A DNA stretch of 5,586 nucleotides, from NCBI RefSeq assembly GCF_010892395.1, contig NZ_JAACKB010000261.1:1-5586 (forward strand). Direction: 5' to 3'. This document shows, in pieces, positions 1 through 5,540 of the stretch; position 1 is the first letter of the stretch, and the number at the start of each line of letters is the position of its first letter. Source of the stretch: Sulfurovum sp. bin170. Lineage in GTDB: Bacteria > Campylobacterota > Campylobacteria > Campylobacterales > Sulfurovaceae. The translations under genes and the position numbers were made by a program. The notes under the pieces are model-generated. The model had not been told where the DNA came from and made no database searches. It saw only the letters and a program-made list of their open reading frames with translations.

Positions 1-25
1 ATTTTCGTTAATTTAATATATGTTT

Positions 26-30
26 AAGGA
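26..30 (+). promoter_or_regulatory. Ribosome binding site of the small acidic ORF
   Basis: AAGGA lies five bases before the ATG at 36. This is a good Shine-Dalgarno match and spacing, and it is the main support for the 84-residue ORF being translated from this start. Confidence 0.6.
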
Positions 31-35
31 ATAGA

Positions 36-290
36 ATGGAAGATTTTTTTATTATCTCAAGAGTGAATATAGATACAACTTGGAATATCAGTGACCTACA
101 CGATGATTATAATGCGATGGAGTATGCTGACCAGATACTGGACATCCCAGAAGAGCATATTGAACATATCACATTTAGTAGTGAAGGGTTAGAGATAACG
201 CTGAGTGATATGGCTAGTGAGGATATGGGATATGATAACGATTGGTATCTACAACTAAGAAGAATATCTAATTATGCTATTGCTTCATAA
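36..290 (+). CDS. Small acidic protein of unknown function
   Basis: I do not recognise this 84-residue protein. It has 19 Asp/Glu, only three Arg (R9, R75, R76) and no Lys, so it is strongly acidic. It has no signal peptide, membrane segment, Cys or metal motif and should be cytosolic. Acidic residues are spread through the middle (about residues 13-69), and a short basic patch (L-R-R) lies near the C-terminus. The start is supported by AAGGA five bases upstream. It runs convergently with mrp, and its stop lies 15 bases before the shared hairpin at 305-326, which has no T-tract on this strand. Its promoter and any upstream partner lie outside the window. Small acidic proteins include DNA mimics, immunity proteins and housekeeping orphans; nothing here separates these options. 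I am fairly confident it is a gene but cannot give a function. Confidence 0.6.
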   Translation: MEDFFIISRVNIDTTWNISDLHDDYNAMEYADQILDIPEEHIEHITFSSEGLEITLSDMASEDMGYDNDWYLQLRRISNYAIAS

Positions 291-295
291 TTTAT

Positions 296-326
296 AAAAG
301 AAAAGGGCAGAGACATTGCTCTGCCC
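296..326 (-). terminator. Rho-independent terminator of mrp, built on a GTAG-footed hairpin
   Basis: Read on the minus strand just after the mrp stop, GGGCAGAG (326 to 319) and CTCTGCCC (312 to 305) form a perfect 8-bp stem around a 6-base loop. TTTTCTTTT (304 to 296) follows, a standard intrinsic terminator. On the plus strand no T-run follows the stem, so it should not efficiently end the convergent small gene. On the minus strand the stem is preceded directly by GTAG (330 to 327), the same foot seen on the hairpins at 3904-3929 and 4021-4046. Confidence 0.85.
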
Positions 327-334
327 CTACAGTG

Positions 335-1447
335 TTACATGCTACAAGCACTAACCCCAGGAGGCGTTGTCGGTTGAACAGCTGAATTATCTGCTCCACC
401 CTCTGCATTTATCTTGTCAATAAACGCTATTAGAGTAGAAGCTGCTGCTTGGTATCGCTTTGCTGTCTCACTATCTGGTTGAAAATAGACAATAGGTTTA
501 CCAGTATCACCACCAACTCTAATAGCTGGTTCAATTGGAATCCTAGCAATCAACTCTGTATCAAACTCATCAGCTACTGCTTTTGAAGTTCCCATACCAA
601 AGATGTCAGACTCCTCGTCACACGATGGACAGATAAATCCACTCATATTTTCAATAAGACCTGCTGTTGGGATATGAAGTTTTTTGAACATATCCAAACT
701 TCGTCTACTATCATCCAAGGATACCTCTTGTGGAGTAGTAACAGTGATTCCTGCTGTAACTGGAACTGATTGAGCCAGTGTCAACTGTGCATCACCTGTC
801 CCAGGAGGCATATCTATTACCAACACATCAAGCTCTGACCACAAGATGTCTCTTAGAAGTTGCTCGATAGCTTTCATCACCATCGCACCTCTCCAAATAA
901 GAGATTGACCCTCCTCCATTAGAGAACCCATAGACATCATCTCAACACCATAAGCTTTGAAAGGTATAACCTTGTTGCCCTCTATAATCGGCTTTTGACC
1001 GTTTAGACCCATCATCCGAGGAATGTTTGGTCCATAAATATCAGCATCAAGAATACCTACTCTTTTACCCTGCATAGCCATTGCAATCGCCATATTGACC
1101 GAAGTTGTTGATTTACCAACTCCACCTTTACCTGAACTCACCATCACAAAGCTTTTAACCTGCGGAGCGATATTTTTGCCACTCACAGAGTTGCTCTGCT
1201 GTACTGGTGCTTGTGGTGCATCAACATGAACCTCTACAGCGTTAAAACCAATCTTCTTAAGCTCAACTGTTGAATCATCTATCAACTGCTGTTTTACCTC
1301 TTGTGCCGACGATGTAATATCGATAACGATAACAACTTTATCACCTTTAATATCTACATGCTTTACAAATCCAAAGGTTACAATATCTTTTGTAAACCCT
1401 GGGTATGTTACATTTTTTAGTGCTTCTAAGACATTTTCGTTTGTCAT
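335..1447 (-). CDS. mrp: Mrp/ApbC (NBP35-type) iron-sulfur cluster carrier ATPase
   Basis: A cytosolic P-loop ATPase that, in this family, binds a bridging 4Fe-4S cluster as a dimer and passes it to apo-proteins. The 370-residue protein has an N-terminal MIP18/DUF59 domain (about 4-75), a linker (about 76-96) and an Mrp/ParA-like ATPase domain (about 97-345). The deviant Walker A is GKGGVGKST at 106-114. A DADIYGPNIPRMMG segment lies at 134-147, the DMPPGTGD switch II/Walker B at 212-219, and the cluster-binding CPSC (C273, C276) follows ENMSG. The length is normal for the DUF59-containing form. A roughly 20-residue Gly/Pro/Ser-rich tail with one Cys (C368) is a loose extension of no known role. 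The start is supported by AGGAG (1457 to 1453) five bases upstream. The gene is divergent from the riboswitch-receptor locus and appears monocistronic, ending at the hairpin at 305-326. Nothing links it functionally to thiamine here, although some thiamine biosynthesis enzymes, such as ThiC, need Fe-S clusters. Confidence 0.97.
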   Translation of the reverse strand: MTNENVLEALKNVTYPGFTKDIVTFGFVKHVDIKGDKVVIVIDITSSAQEVKQQLIDDSTVELKKIGFNAVEVHVDAPQAPVQQSNSVSGKNIAPQVKSFVMVSSGKGGVGKSTTSVNMAIAMAMQGKRVGILDADIYGPNIPRMMGLNGQKPIIEGNKVIPFKAYGVEMMSMGSLMEEGQSLIWRGAMVMKAIEQLLRDILWSELDVLVIDMPPGTGDAQLTLAQSVPVTAGITVTTPQEVSLDDSRRSLDMFKKLHIPTAGLIENMSGFICPSCDEESDIFGMGTSKAVADEFDTELIARIPIEPAIRVGGDTGKPIVYFQPDSETAKRYQAAASTLIAFIDKINAEGGADNSAVQPTTPPGVSACSM

Positions 1448-1477
1448 TAAGACTCCTATTTATTTATATACTCTATT

Positions 1478-1483
1478 TTTATA
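1478..1483 (-). promoter_or_regulatory. Candidate -10 element of mrp
   Basis: TATAAA is read on the minus strand (1483 to 1478). Transcription would begin near 1471, giving a leader of about 24 bases that still contains the AGGAG site. A second TATAAA (1468 to 1463) would start RNA at the Shine-Dalgarno itself, so it is less likely. There is no convincing -35 box, which fits Campylobacterota sigma-70 promoters. Confidence 0.35.
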
Positions 1484-1514
1484 ACTAAAATCATAAGAGT
1501 TTGCTTATCTTTTT

Positions 1515-1548
1515 GAAATATTCCGATTATTTTTTAGAATATTTCTAA
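1515..1548. promoter_or_regulatory. Paired palindrome, candidate operator between mrp and the receptor
   Basis: GAAATATTC (1515-1523) and GAATATTTC (1537-1545) are perfect reverse complements. Each contains a GAA-N3-TTC palindrome, and the two centres (1519 and 1541) lie 22 bp apart, about two helical turns. The second site extends to a perfect TTAGAA-N3-TTCTAA (1534-1548), which can also be read as a 7-1-7 box of the Fur/PerR type with several mismatches. This resembles tandem binding sites for a dimeric regulator. The region is very AT-rich, where short palindromes also arise by chance, and I cannot name the regulator. Confidence 0.35.
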
Positions 1549-1575
1549 TTAAGACCATTTTTATCCTATTTTGAC

Positions 1576-1581
1576 TATACT
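1576..1581 (+). promoter_or_regulatory. Candidate -10 element for the riboswitch-receptor transcript
   Basis: TATACT is preceded by a T-rich stretch (about 1556-1572) and has no clear -35 box. Transcription would start near 1588, about six bases before the P1 helix of the TPP aptamer at 1594. That is the spacing expected of a promoter serving a riboswitch, and it is the main reason for choosing this site over GATAAT at 1661-1666, which lies inside the aptamer. Confidence 0.55.
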
Positions 1582-1593
1582 ACCCACTTCAAC

Positions 1594-1683
1594 CTCTCGG
1601 GGTGCTTCATCAAAAGATGTAGCTGAGACAGCAAATGCTAAACCCGTTGAACTTGAACTGGATAATACCAGCGTAGGGAAGAG
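1594..1683 (+). promoter_or_regulatory. TPP riboswitch aptamer (THI box)
   Basis: A thiamine pyrophosphate-sensing RNA. The conserved core is present in order: CGGGGTGC (1598-1605), CTGAGA (1623-1628, the part that reads the pyrimidine ring in known structures), ACCC (1642-1645), and GGATAATACCAGCGTAGGGA (1660-1679). Helices can be drawn. P1 is CTCT 1594-1597 with AGAG 1680-1683. P2 is GGGT 1600-1603 with ACCC 1642-1645. P3 is 1604-1611 with 1616-1623, an AAAA loop and one T-T mismatch. P5 is CTGG 1658-1661 with CCAG 1668-1671. A small extra stem, AGC 1630-1632 with GCT 1637-1639, lies between CTGAGA and ACCC. It stands 54 bases before the TonB receptor ATG on the same strand and has no other gene to control. 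The match to the THI box is too extensive to be chance. Confidence 0.97.
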
Positions 1684-1730
1684 AATTGTATAAACTAAAT
1701 ATCTTCTCCCTCTATCATTAAAAAAAGGGA
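1676..1730 (+). promoter_or_regulatory. Expression platform of the TPP riboswitch (translational)
   Basis: Two exclusive pairings can be drawn. Without TPP, GGGAAGA at the 3' edge of the aptamer (1676-1682) can pair with TCTTCTC (1702-1708; seven pairs, one G-T), leaving the Shine-Dalgarno free. With TPP, P1 closes and TCCCT (1707-1711) is released to pair with the Shine-Dalgarno AGGGA (1726-1730), blocking ribosomes. The second stem has no T-tract after it, so the switch should act on translation rather than termination. The pairings are seen by eye; no folding energies were calculated. Confidence 0.55.
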
Positions 1731-1736
1731 AACAAA

Positions 1737-3893
1737 ATGACATCCAAAACTTTAACCATATCTACCGTTGCAACCTATGCAATCCTAACCAACTCTGCTT
1801 TTGCACTTGTACCTCCTTTAGAAGTGGAAGAGACTAATGAACTTGACCCAATCGTCATTACTTCTGATTTTAGAGAGAAAAAACTCTCTCAAACCAACAA
1901 CTCTGTCTCTATTATAGGTGAAGAGGAGATTTATGACAAAGCAACCGAGCCTTTTGCCGAGACTATATCATCTATCCCAAATGTAAACTTCTCTTCTGGT
2001 GCTTCAAAAGGGAAATATATTCAGATTAGAGGAATTGGTGAGAGAAGCCAATTTACCACACCGATTAACCCATCTGTAGGTATCAATGTCGATGGAATTG
2101 ATTTCTCCAACACCTCTTTGGGGGTTAGCTCGTTTGATGTGGAGCAGATAGAGGTACTCAAAGGACCTCAGGGGACAAGCTTTGGAGCCAATGCTATGGG
2201 TGGTGTGATTAATGTTCAGAGTAAAGCACCAACAAAAGAGACAGAGGGACATATTGAAGCAACTGTGGGGAATTATAATACAAAAGCTTTTGGTGTAGCT
2301 ATTGGAGGAAGCCTCATAGAAGAGAAACTACTAGGTAGAGTATCTTTGTATAAAAATACATCCGATGGATTTATAGAAAATGACTACCTAAACCGTGAAG
2401 ATACCAACAATATAGATGAGATGTATGGTAAAATGGCTCTTCAATGGCTTGTTAATGATGCCAACACTATTGACCTAAATCTAATGCATGTTAAAATTGA
2501 TAATGGTTACGATGCCTTTAACTTCACAAACGATAGAACAACTTACTCTGATATGCCTGGTAAAGATGAACAAGATACAAAAGCAGGTTCTATCAAAATA
2601 ACATCTCAAATCAACTCAAAAATGCACCTAGAGTCAAAATTTAGTCACTCAAAATCAGATATGAAGTATAGTTTTGATGAGGATTGGTCTTATGTTGGTG
2701 AGTTTACAGAACAACTTGCCATTTTAAATGCAGGATTAAATATGGATGACCTTAATTATATTTGGCCATATAACTACTTTGATGAGTACAACAGAGATAG
2801 AGAGCAGAATGATTTTGATATACGACTGGTTTCAGATGAGAAGGTACTTAATGGTTCTACAGACTGGACGATTGGAGCTTATGTCAAACATGACACCGAA
2901 GATTTGACACGAAATAGACTCAAAGAGACGGTTCCTTCTACATTTACGAGCAATTATAAGACAAGAAGCAATGCTATCTATGGTCAAATGGACTCTGAGA
3001 TAATGTCTAAACTAACACTCGTAACTGGTCTTAGAGTAGAAAAGTGGGAAGCCAAATATAGAGACTCTGACGCTGTTAAGATAGATACTGATGAGACATT
3101 AGTAGGTGGTAAAGTAGGACTAGAGTATCAACAAGATGAAAATACTCTACACTATATCACCTTATCAAAAGGGTACAAACCAGGTGGTGTAAATGCCGAT
3201 AATTCTTTTATAGCTACTGCTAGAGAGTACAAAACAGAGACGCTATGGAACTTGGATATGGGTAGAACCTTTTCAGGTTTTGATAACAGATTTAAAACCC
3301 GTCTCAATGCCTTCTATGGAAAACGAAAAGAGCAACAGGTCAAAAGCTCTATAGCAGGAAAAGATGAAGAGGGAAAGCCATCATTTACAGAGTATATAGC
3401 AAACGCTGGAAAAGCTCACTACTACGGAGTAGAGACAGAGTTTGACTACTATCCAAATGATACTCTGCATCTCTTTGCAAATATCGGTATACTAAAAGCC
3501 AAGTTTGATGAGTACCAAGACCCAAATCCTGACTCTGTAGATATGGAGGGCAGAAGCCCTGCGATGTCTCCTGAGTACCAATATAGTATCGGTGGAGATG
3601 TTATGGTGACCGATTCACTAATTTTTAAAGCCAATGTAGAGGGTAAAGATGCTTACTACTTCTCAAATATACACAATGAAAAATCAAAAGTATATGCTCT
3701 GTTAAACTCTAGCTTAGAGTACAGCTACAAAGATTGGACAGCAATCCTATGGGCTAGAAATATAACCGATGAAGAGTACCAAACAAGAGGTTTTAGCTTT
3801 GAAAACAACCCTGCAAATAGTTATGAGCCAGAGCTTTATACTCAACAAGGTAGCCCAAGAACCATTGGTGCTACTATGAGTTATGACTTTTAA
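1737..3893 (+). CDS. TonB-dependent outer-membrane receptor, predicted thiamine uptake
   Basis: An outer-membrane beta-barrel that imports a scarce ligand using energy passed from TonB-ExbB-ExbD. The 718-residue protein has a signal peptide (about 1-23, ending in S-A-F-A) and a TonB box (DPIVIT, 37-42). The plug domain spans about 45-162, with IQIRGIGERSQF at 95-106 and EVLKGPQGTSFGANAMGGV near 139-157. The barrel fills the rest, with KGYKPGGVN at 478-486 and ARNITDEEY at 673-681. It ends in an aromatic residue (Y-D-F), as barrels recognised by BamA do. Length is normal and no domain is missing. The start is supported by AGGGA six bases upstream. Receptor sequence alone would suggest iron or any TonB ligand. 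The TPP riboswitch directly upstream and thiB downstream point instead to thiamine, a phosphate ester or a precursor. This substrate is an inference from context. It should be repressed when TPP is plentiful. Confidence 0.95.
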   Translation: MTSKTLTISTVATYAILTNSAFALVPPLEVEETNELDPIVITSDFREKKLSQTNNSVSIIGEEEIYDKATEPFAETISSIPNVNFSSGASKGKYIQIRGIGERSQFTTPINPSVGINVDGIDFSNTSLGVSSFDVEQIEVLKGPQGTSFGANAMGGVINVQSKAPTKETEGHIEATVGNYNTKAFGVAIGGSLIEEKLLGRVSLYKNTSDGFIENDYLNREDTNNIDEMYGKMALQWLVNDANTIDLNLMHVKIDNGYDAFNFTNDRTTYSDMPGKDEQDTKAGSIKITSQINSKMHLESKFSHSKSDMKYSFDEDWSYVGEFTEQLAILNAGLNMDDLNYIWPYNYFDEYNRDREQNDFDIRLVSDEKVLNGSTDWTIGAYVKHDTEDLTRNRLKETVPSTFTSNYKTRSNAIYGQMDSEIMSKLTLVTGLRVEKWEAKYRDSDAVKIDTDETLVGGKVGLEYQQDENTLHYITLSKGYKPGGVNADNSFIATAREYKTETLWNLDMGRTFSGFDNRFKTRLNAFYGKRKEQQVKSSIAGKDEEGKPSFTEYIANAGKAHYYGVETEFDYYPNDTLHLFANIGILKAKFDEYQDPNPDSVDMEGRSPAMSPEYQYSIGGDVMVTDSLIFKANVEGKDAYYFSNIHNEKSKVYALLNSSLEYSYKDWTAILWARNITDEEYQTRGFSFENNPANSYEPELYTQQGSPRTIGATMSYDF

Positions 3894-3903
3894 TTAATGT
3901 TCC

Positions 3904-3929
3904 GTAGGTCGGACTGCCCTCTGTCCGAC
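3904..3929 (+). repeat. Left REP-like arm
   Basis: GTAG foot at 3904-3907, then stem GTCGGAC (3908-3914), 8-base loop (3915-3922) and GTCCGAC (3923-3929). It begins 10 bases after the receptor stop codon. No T-run follows, so it is not an intrinsic terminator. Confidence 0.75.
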
Positions 3930-4020
3930 AATTGTGCAACAACAATACGCATAAAATAAAATCCAAAATATTCATATAAATTTGGATGAAATGAAAAACA
4001 TATTAAAAATTTGAATTTTT

Positions 4021-4046
4021 GTCGGACAGAGGGCAGTCCGACCTAC
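4021..4046 (-). repeat. Right REP-like arm
   Basis: Exact reverse complement of the left arm. On the minus strand GTAG (4046 to 4043) precedes the stem formed by 4036-4042 and 4021-4027. The arm ends 12 bases before the thiB ATG, so its hairpin sits at the edge of the thiB ribosome-binding region. Confidence 0.75.
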
Positions 4047-4058
4047 GAAAGAAAATAA

Positions 4059-5054
4059 ATGATAAAACCTATACTTATTCTAATACTCCTAACCATTACT
4101 GGTATCTCCAATGATACCAAACCAACTCTAACCATATATACCTATGATGCCTTTGCATCATCATGGGGAACTGCTCCAAAAATCAAAAAAATATTTGAAA
4201 AAGAGCATAACTGCAACCTAAAGTTTGTATCAGTCTCTAGCTCTATTGGTGCTTTGCGAAAAATACAACTAGAGGGCAAAAGAACCAAGGCTGATATACT
4301 TTTGGGACTTGATACAAGTATAGCCGAAGAGGCAAAAAAAACTGGACTCTTTATCAAACATGATATAGATAGCTCCAAACTAGATTTACCAACAAAATAT
4401 TCAGATGAGTTTTTCCTACCTTTTGACTACAGCTACTTTGCTTTTGTCTATGACTCAAATAGGCTAAAAAATCCTCCAAACTCACTAGAAGCTTTAGCCT
4501 CTATGCCAAAAGATTTCAAAATAGTCATCCAAGACCCTCGTTCATCTACTACAGGTCTAGGACTACTACTATGGGTCAAAGAGGTCTATGGAGACAAATC
4601 AGCTGATTATTGGAAAAAACTCTCTCCTCATATCTTGACTATAACCAAAGGTTGGTCAGAATCTTATGGTCTATTTCTGAAAGGTGAAGCTGATATGGTT
4701 CTCTCTTTTACAACCTCTCCTGCTTATCACATGATAGAGGAGAAGAAGATGAACTATAAAAGTGCTAATTTCAAAGAGGGTCACTATATGCAGATAGAGG
4801 TAGCAGGAGTTTTAAAATCTTCTGAGAATAAAAAGTTGGCAAAAGAGTTTTTGGCTTTTACTCAGAGTGAGATATTTGCAAATATCATCCCTACTAGTAA
4901 CTGGACTTATCCTGTGATTAAGACGAAAGAGGGGTTGCCTAAAGAGTTTAATAATCTAGAGACTCCTACGAAAAGGCTTTTGATGGAGGGTGAAATTGTA
5001 GGGAAAAATAGAAAAGCTTATGTTGATGAGTGGCTTGGGGCGTTGGTGAAATAA
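4059..5054 (+). CDS. thiB: Thiamine-binding periplasmic protein ThiB (TbpA) of an ABC transporter
   Basis: The periplasmic binding protein that captures thiamine (and, in the family, its phosphates) for the ThiPQ importer. The 331-residue protein has an N-terminal hydrophobic export signal (about 1-17) and a two-lobed type II binding fold. Family signatures include LTIYTYDAFASSWG (24-37), KADILLGLD (78-85 region), PFDYSYFAFVYD (121-132), VIQDPRSSTTGLGLLLW (156-172), GWSESYG (198-204) and SNWTYPV (280-286). Aromatic residues Y27, W36, W199, Y223 and W282 fall where I recall the thiamine-stacking cage of E. coli ThiB; this is from memory, not an alignment. Length is typical. The Shine-Dalgarno is weak (GAAAG, 4047-4051), and the REPIN-like arm ends just before it. 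It follows the receptor on the same strand with no terminator seen, so it is probably read from the riboswitch promoter. Neither thiP nor thiQ follows. Confidence 0.9.
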   Translation: MIKPILILILLTITGISNDTKPTLTIYTYDAFASSWGTAPKIKKIFEKEHNCNLKFVSVSSSIGALRKIQLEGKRTKADILLGLDTSIAEEAKKTGLFIKHDIDSSKLDLPTKYSDEFFLPFDYSYFAFVYDSNRLKNPPNSLEALASMPKDFKIVIQDPRSSTTGLGLLLWVKEVYGDKSADYWKKLSPHILTITKGWSESYGLFLKGEADMVLSFTTSPAYHMIEEKKMNYKSANFKEGHYMQIEVAGVLKSSENKKLAKEFLAFTQSEIFANIIPTSNWTYPVIKTKEGLPKEFNNLETPTKRLLMEGEIVGKNRKAYVDEWLGALVK

Positions 5055-5150
5055 ATTATGTAACACCCCTAGAGCCTCTTTGCACTCTCTAAGCATACAT
5101 TGAGAAACAGAGGAGTAAAATAAAACCAACATCTAAAAAAAGGCTCACTC
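5055..5150. other. Intergenic gap after thiB
   Basis: These 96 bases hold no gene. CCTCT (5075-5079) can pair with AGAGG (5109-5113), but the interior pairs poorly and no T-run follows, so I do not call a terminator. AGAGGAG at 5109-5115 looks like a Shine-Dalgarno but has no start codon behind it. AAAGG (5139-5143) lies seven bases before the lipoprotein ATG and is its likely ribosome site. No convincing promoter is visible. Confidence 0.4.
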
Positions 5151-5537
5151 ATGCAAAAAAATATCATCTACAGCTCCCTAGCCATCTTACTGCTAAATGC
5201 CTGTGGTGGTGGAAGTTCTACCACCACAACCACAACCGAAGAGAAGATAGAGTCCGTCGAAACCGTTAAAACCACCATCGAAAAAGCAGGTTTTACCTTG
5301 ACCTCTCTTGCTCCTAGCACATCAAGTAAAATACAAAAAACAGACCCTACTACCGTAACTGTCGCCTACACAGCAACCCAAAAAGTTGATATAACGGCAG
5401 AGGTTCTCTATCTGATTGTCGATAGTGAACAAAATGAGATATTTGCCACCATTGATGCTACCACCATTGATGCTACCACCCTTTTTGATCAGCAATTCTC
5501 ATGTGGAAAATTAAGCAATAATATGTCATACATATAA
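5151..5537 (+). CDS. Short Thr-rich lipoprotein, probably truncated at its C-terminus
   Basis: A 128-residue predicted lipoprotein of unknown role. It opens with a charged N-terminus, a hydrophobic core and the lipobox L15-N16-A17-C18, then GGG, a Ser/Thr-rich linker (T24-T29 run) and a region suited to a beta-rich extracytoplasmic fold (about 45-105). With C18 as the lipidated residue it should be anchored in a membrane facing the periplasm or outside. A 15-bp tandem repeat (5446-5475) encodes TIDAT twice. The last 18 residues (from LFDQQF, with an isolated Cys) differ in character from the Thr/Ala/Asp-rich part before. An ORF with a transposase-like start follows four bases after the stop. 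I infer that a longer gene was cut by an insertion somewhere near 5480-5500, leaving a readthrough tail; this is not proven. No link to thiamine is evident. Confidence 0.6.
   Translation: MQKNIIYSSLAILLLNACGGGSSTTTTTTEEKIESVETVKTTIEKAGFTLTSLAPSTSSKIQKTDPTTVTVAYTATQKVDITAEVLYLIVDSEQNEIFATIDATTIDATTLFDQQFSCGKLSNNMSYI
5446..5480 (+). repeat. 15-bp tandem repeat inside the lipoprotein gene
   Basis: CCACCATTGATGCTA occurs at 5446-5460 and again at 5461-5475, followed by a partial third copy, CCACC (5476-5480). The unit is a multiple of three, so it adds the five-residue repeat TIDAT without shifting the frame. It may be a recent slippage duplication. Confidence 0.9.
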
Positions 5538-5540
5538 ACT

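Larger units (their letters stand above)
3903..4047. repeat. REPIN-like element: two inverted GTAG-footed hairpins
   Basis: The segments 3903-3931 and 4019-4047 are perfect 29-bp reverse complements flanking an AT-rich spacer of 87 bp. Each arm is also a hairpin by itself, GTCGGAC-8 bases-GTCCGAC, directly preceded on its outward 5' side by GTAG. A short palindrome with a GTAG foot is the hallmark of REP sequences mobilised by RAYT (TnpA-REP) transposases in other bacteria, and two in inverted orientation make a REPIN. The spacer holds two small inverted repeats, ATTGT/ACAAT (3931-3946) and ATCCAAA/TTTGGAT (3961-3987). I see no target duplication, no T-tract and no coding frame. Transcribed between the receptor and thiB, it would fold strongly and could protect or separate the two parts of the message. 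The RAYT is not in the window, so family membership is inferred from structure. Confidence 0.75.

Noticed and set aside
1553..1695. Open plus-strand frame containing KPVELELDNTSVGKRIV, which looked like the end of a decayed gene
   Set aside because: It has no ATG start, and the same bases are the conserved core of the TPP aptamer, which fully explains their non-random look.
1561..1743. Minus-strand ORF of 60 codons across the riboswitch
   Set aside because: It lies antisense to the aptamer and overlaps the receptor start; it has a low-complexity serine run and no family resemblance, so it is a chance frame.
2004..2252. Minus-strand ORF of 82 codons inside the receptor gene
   Set aside because: Antisense to the conserved plug domain of the receptor, with no ribosome site or recognisable motif.
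3449..3634. Minus-strand ORF of 61 codons inside the receptor gene
   Set aside because: A shadow of the barrel-coding sequence with no independent support.
3903..3931. Left repeat arm as a terminator for the receptor transcript
   Set aside because: The stem is not followed by a T-run, so intrinsic termination is not supported, and thiB is expected to be read through from upstream.
3932..4018. Possible small gene in the spacer of the repeat element
   Set aside because: No ORF of useful length with a ribosome site; the spacer is AT-rich and contains only small inverted repeats.
4142..4378. Minus-strand ORF of 78 codons inside thiB
   Set aside because: Antisense to well-conserved thiB motifs; composition follows from the complementary strand.
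5075..5113. Possible terminator between thiB and the lipoprotein
   Set aside because: Only five outer pairs and a weak inner helix, large internal loops and no T-tract.
5109..5115. AGAGGAG, a strong Shine-Dalgarno-like word
   Set aside because: No ATG, GTG or TTG follows at a usable distance; the lipoprotein start at 5151 has its own closer AAAGG site.
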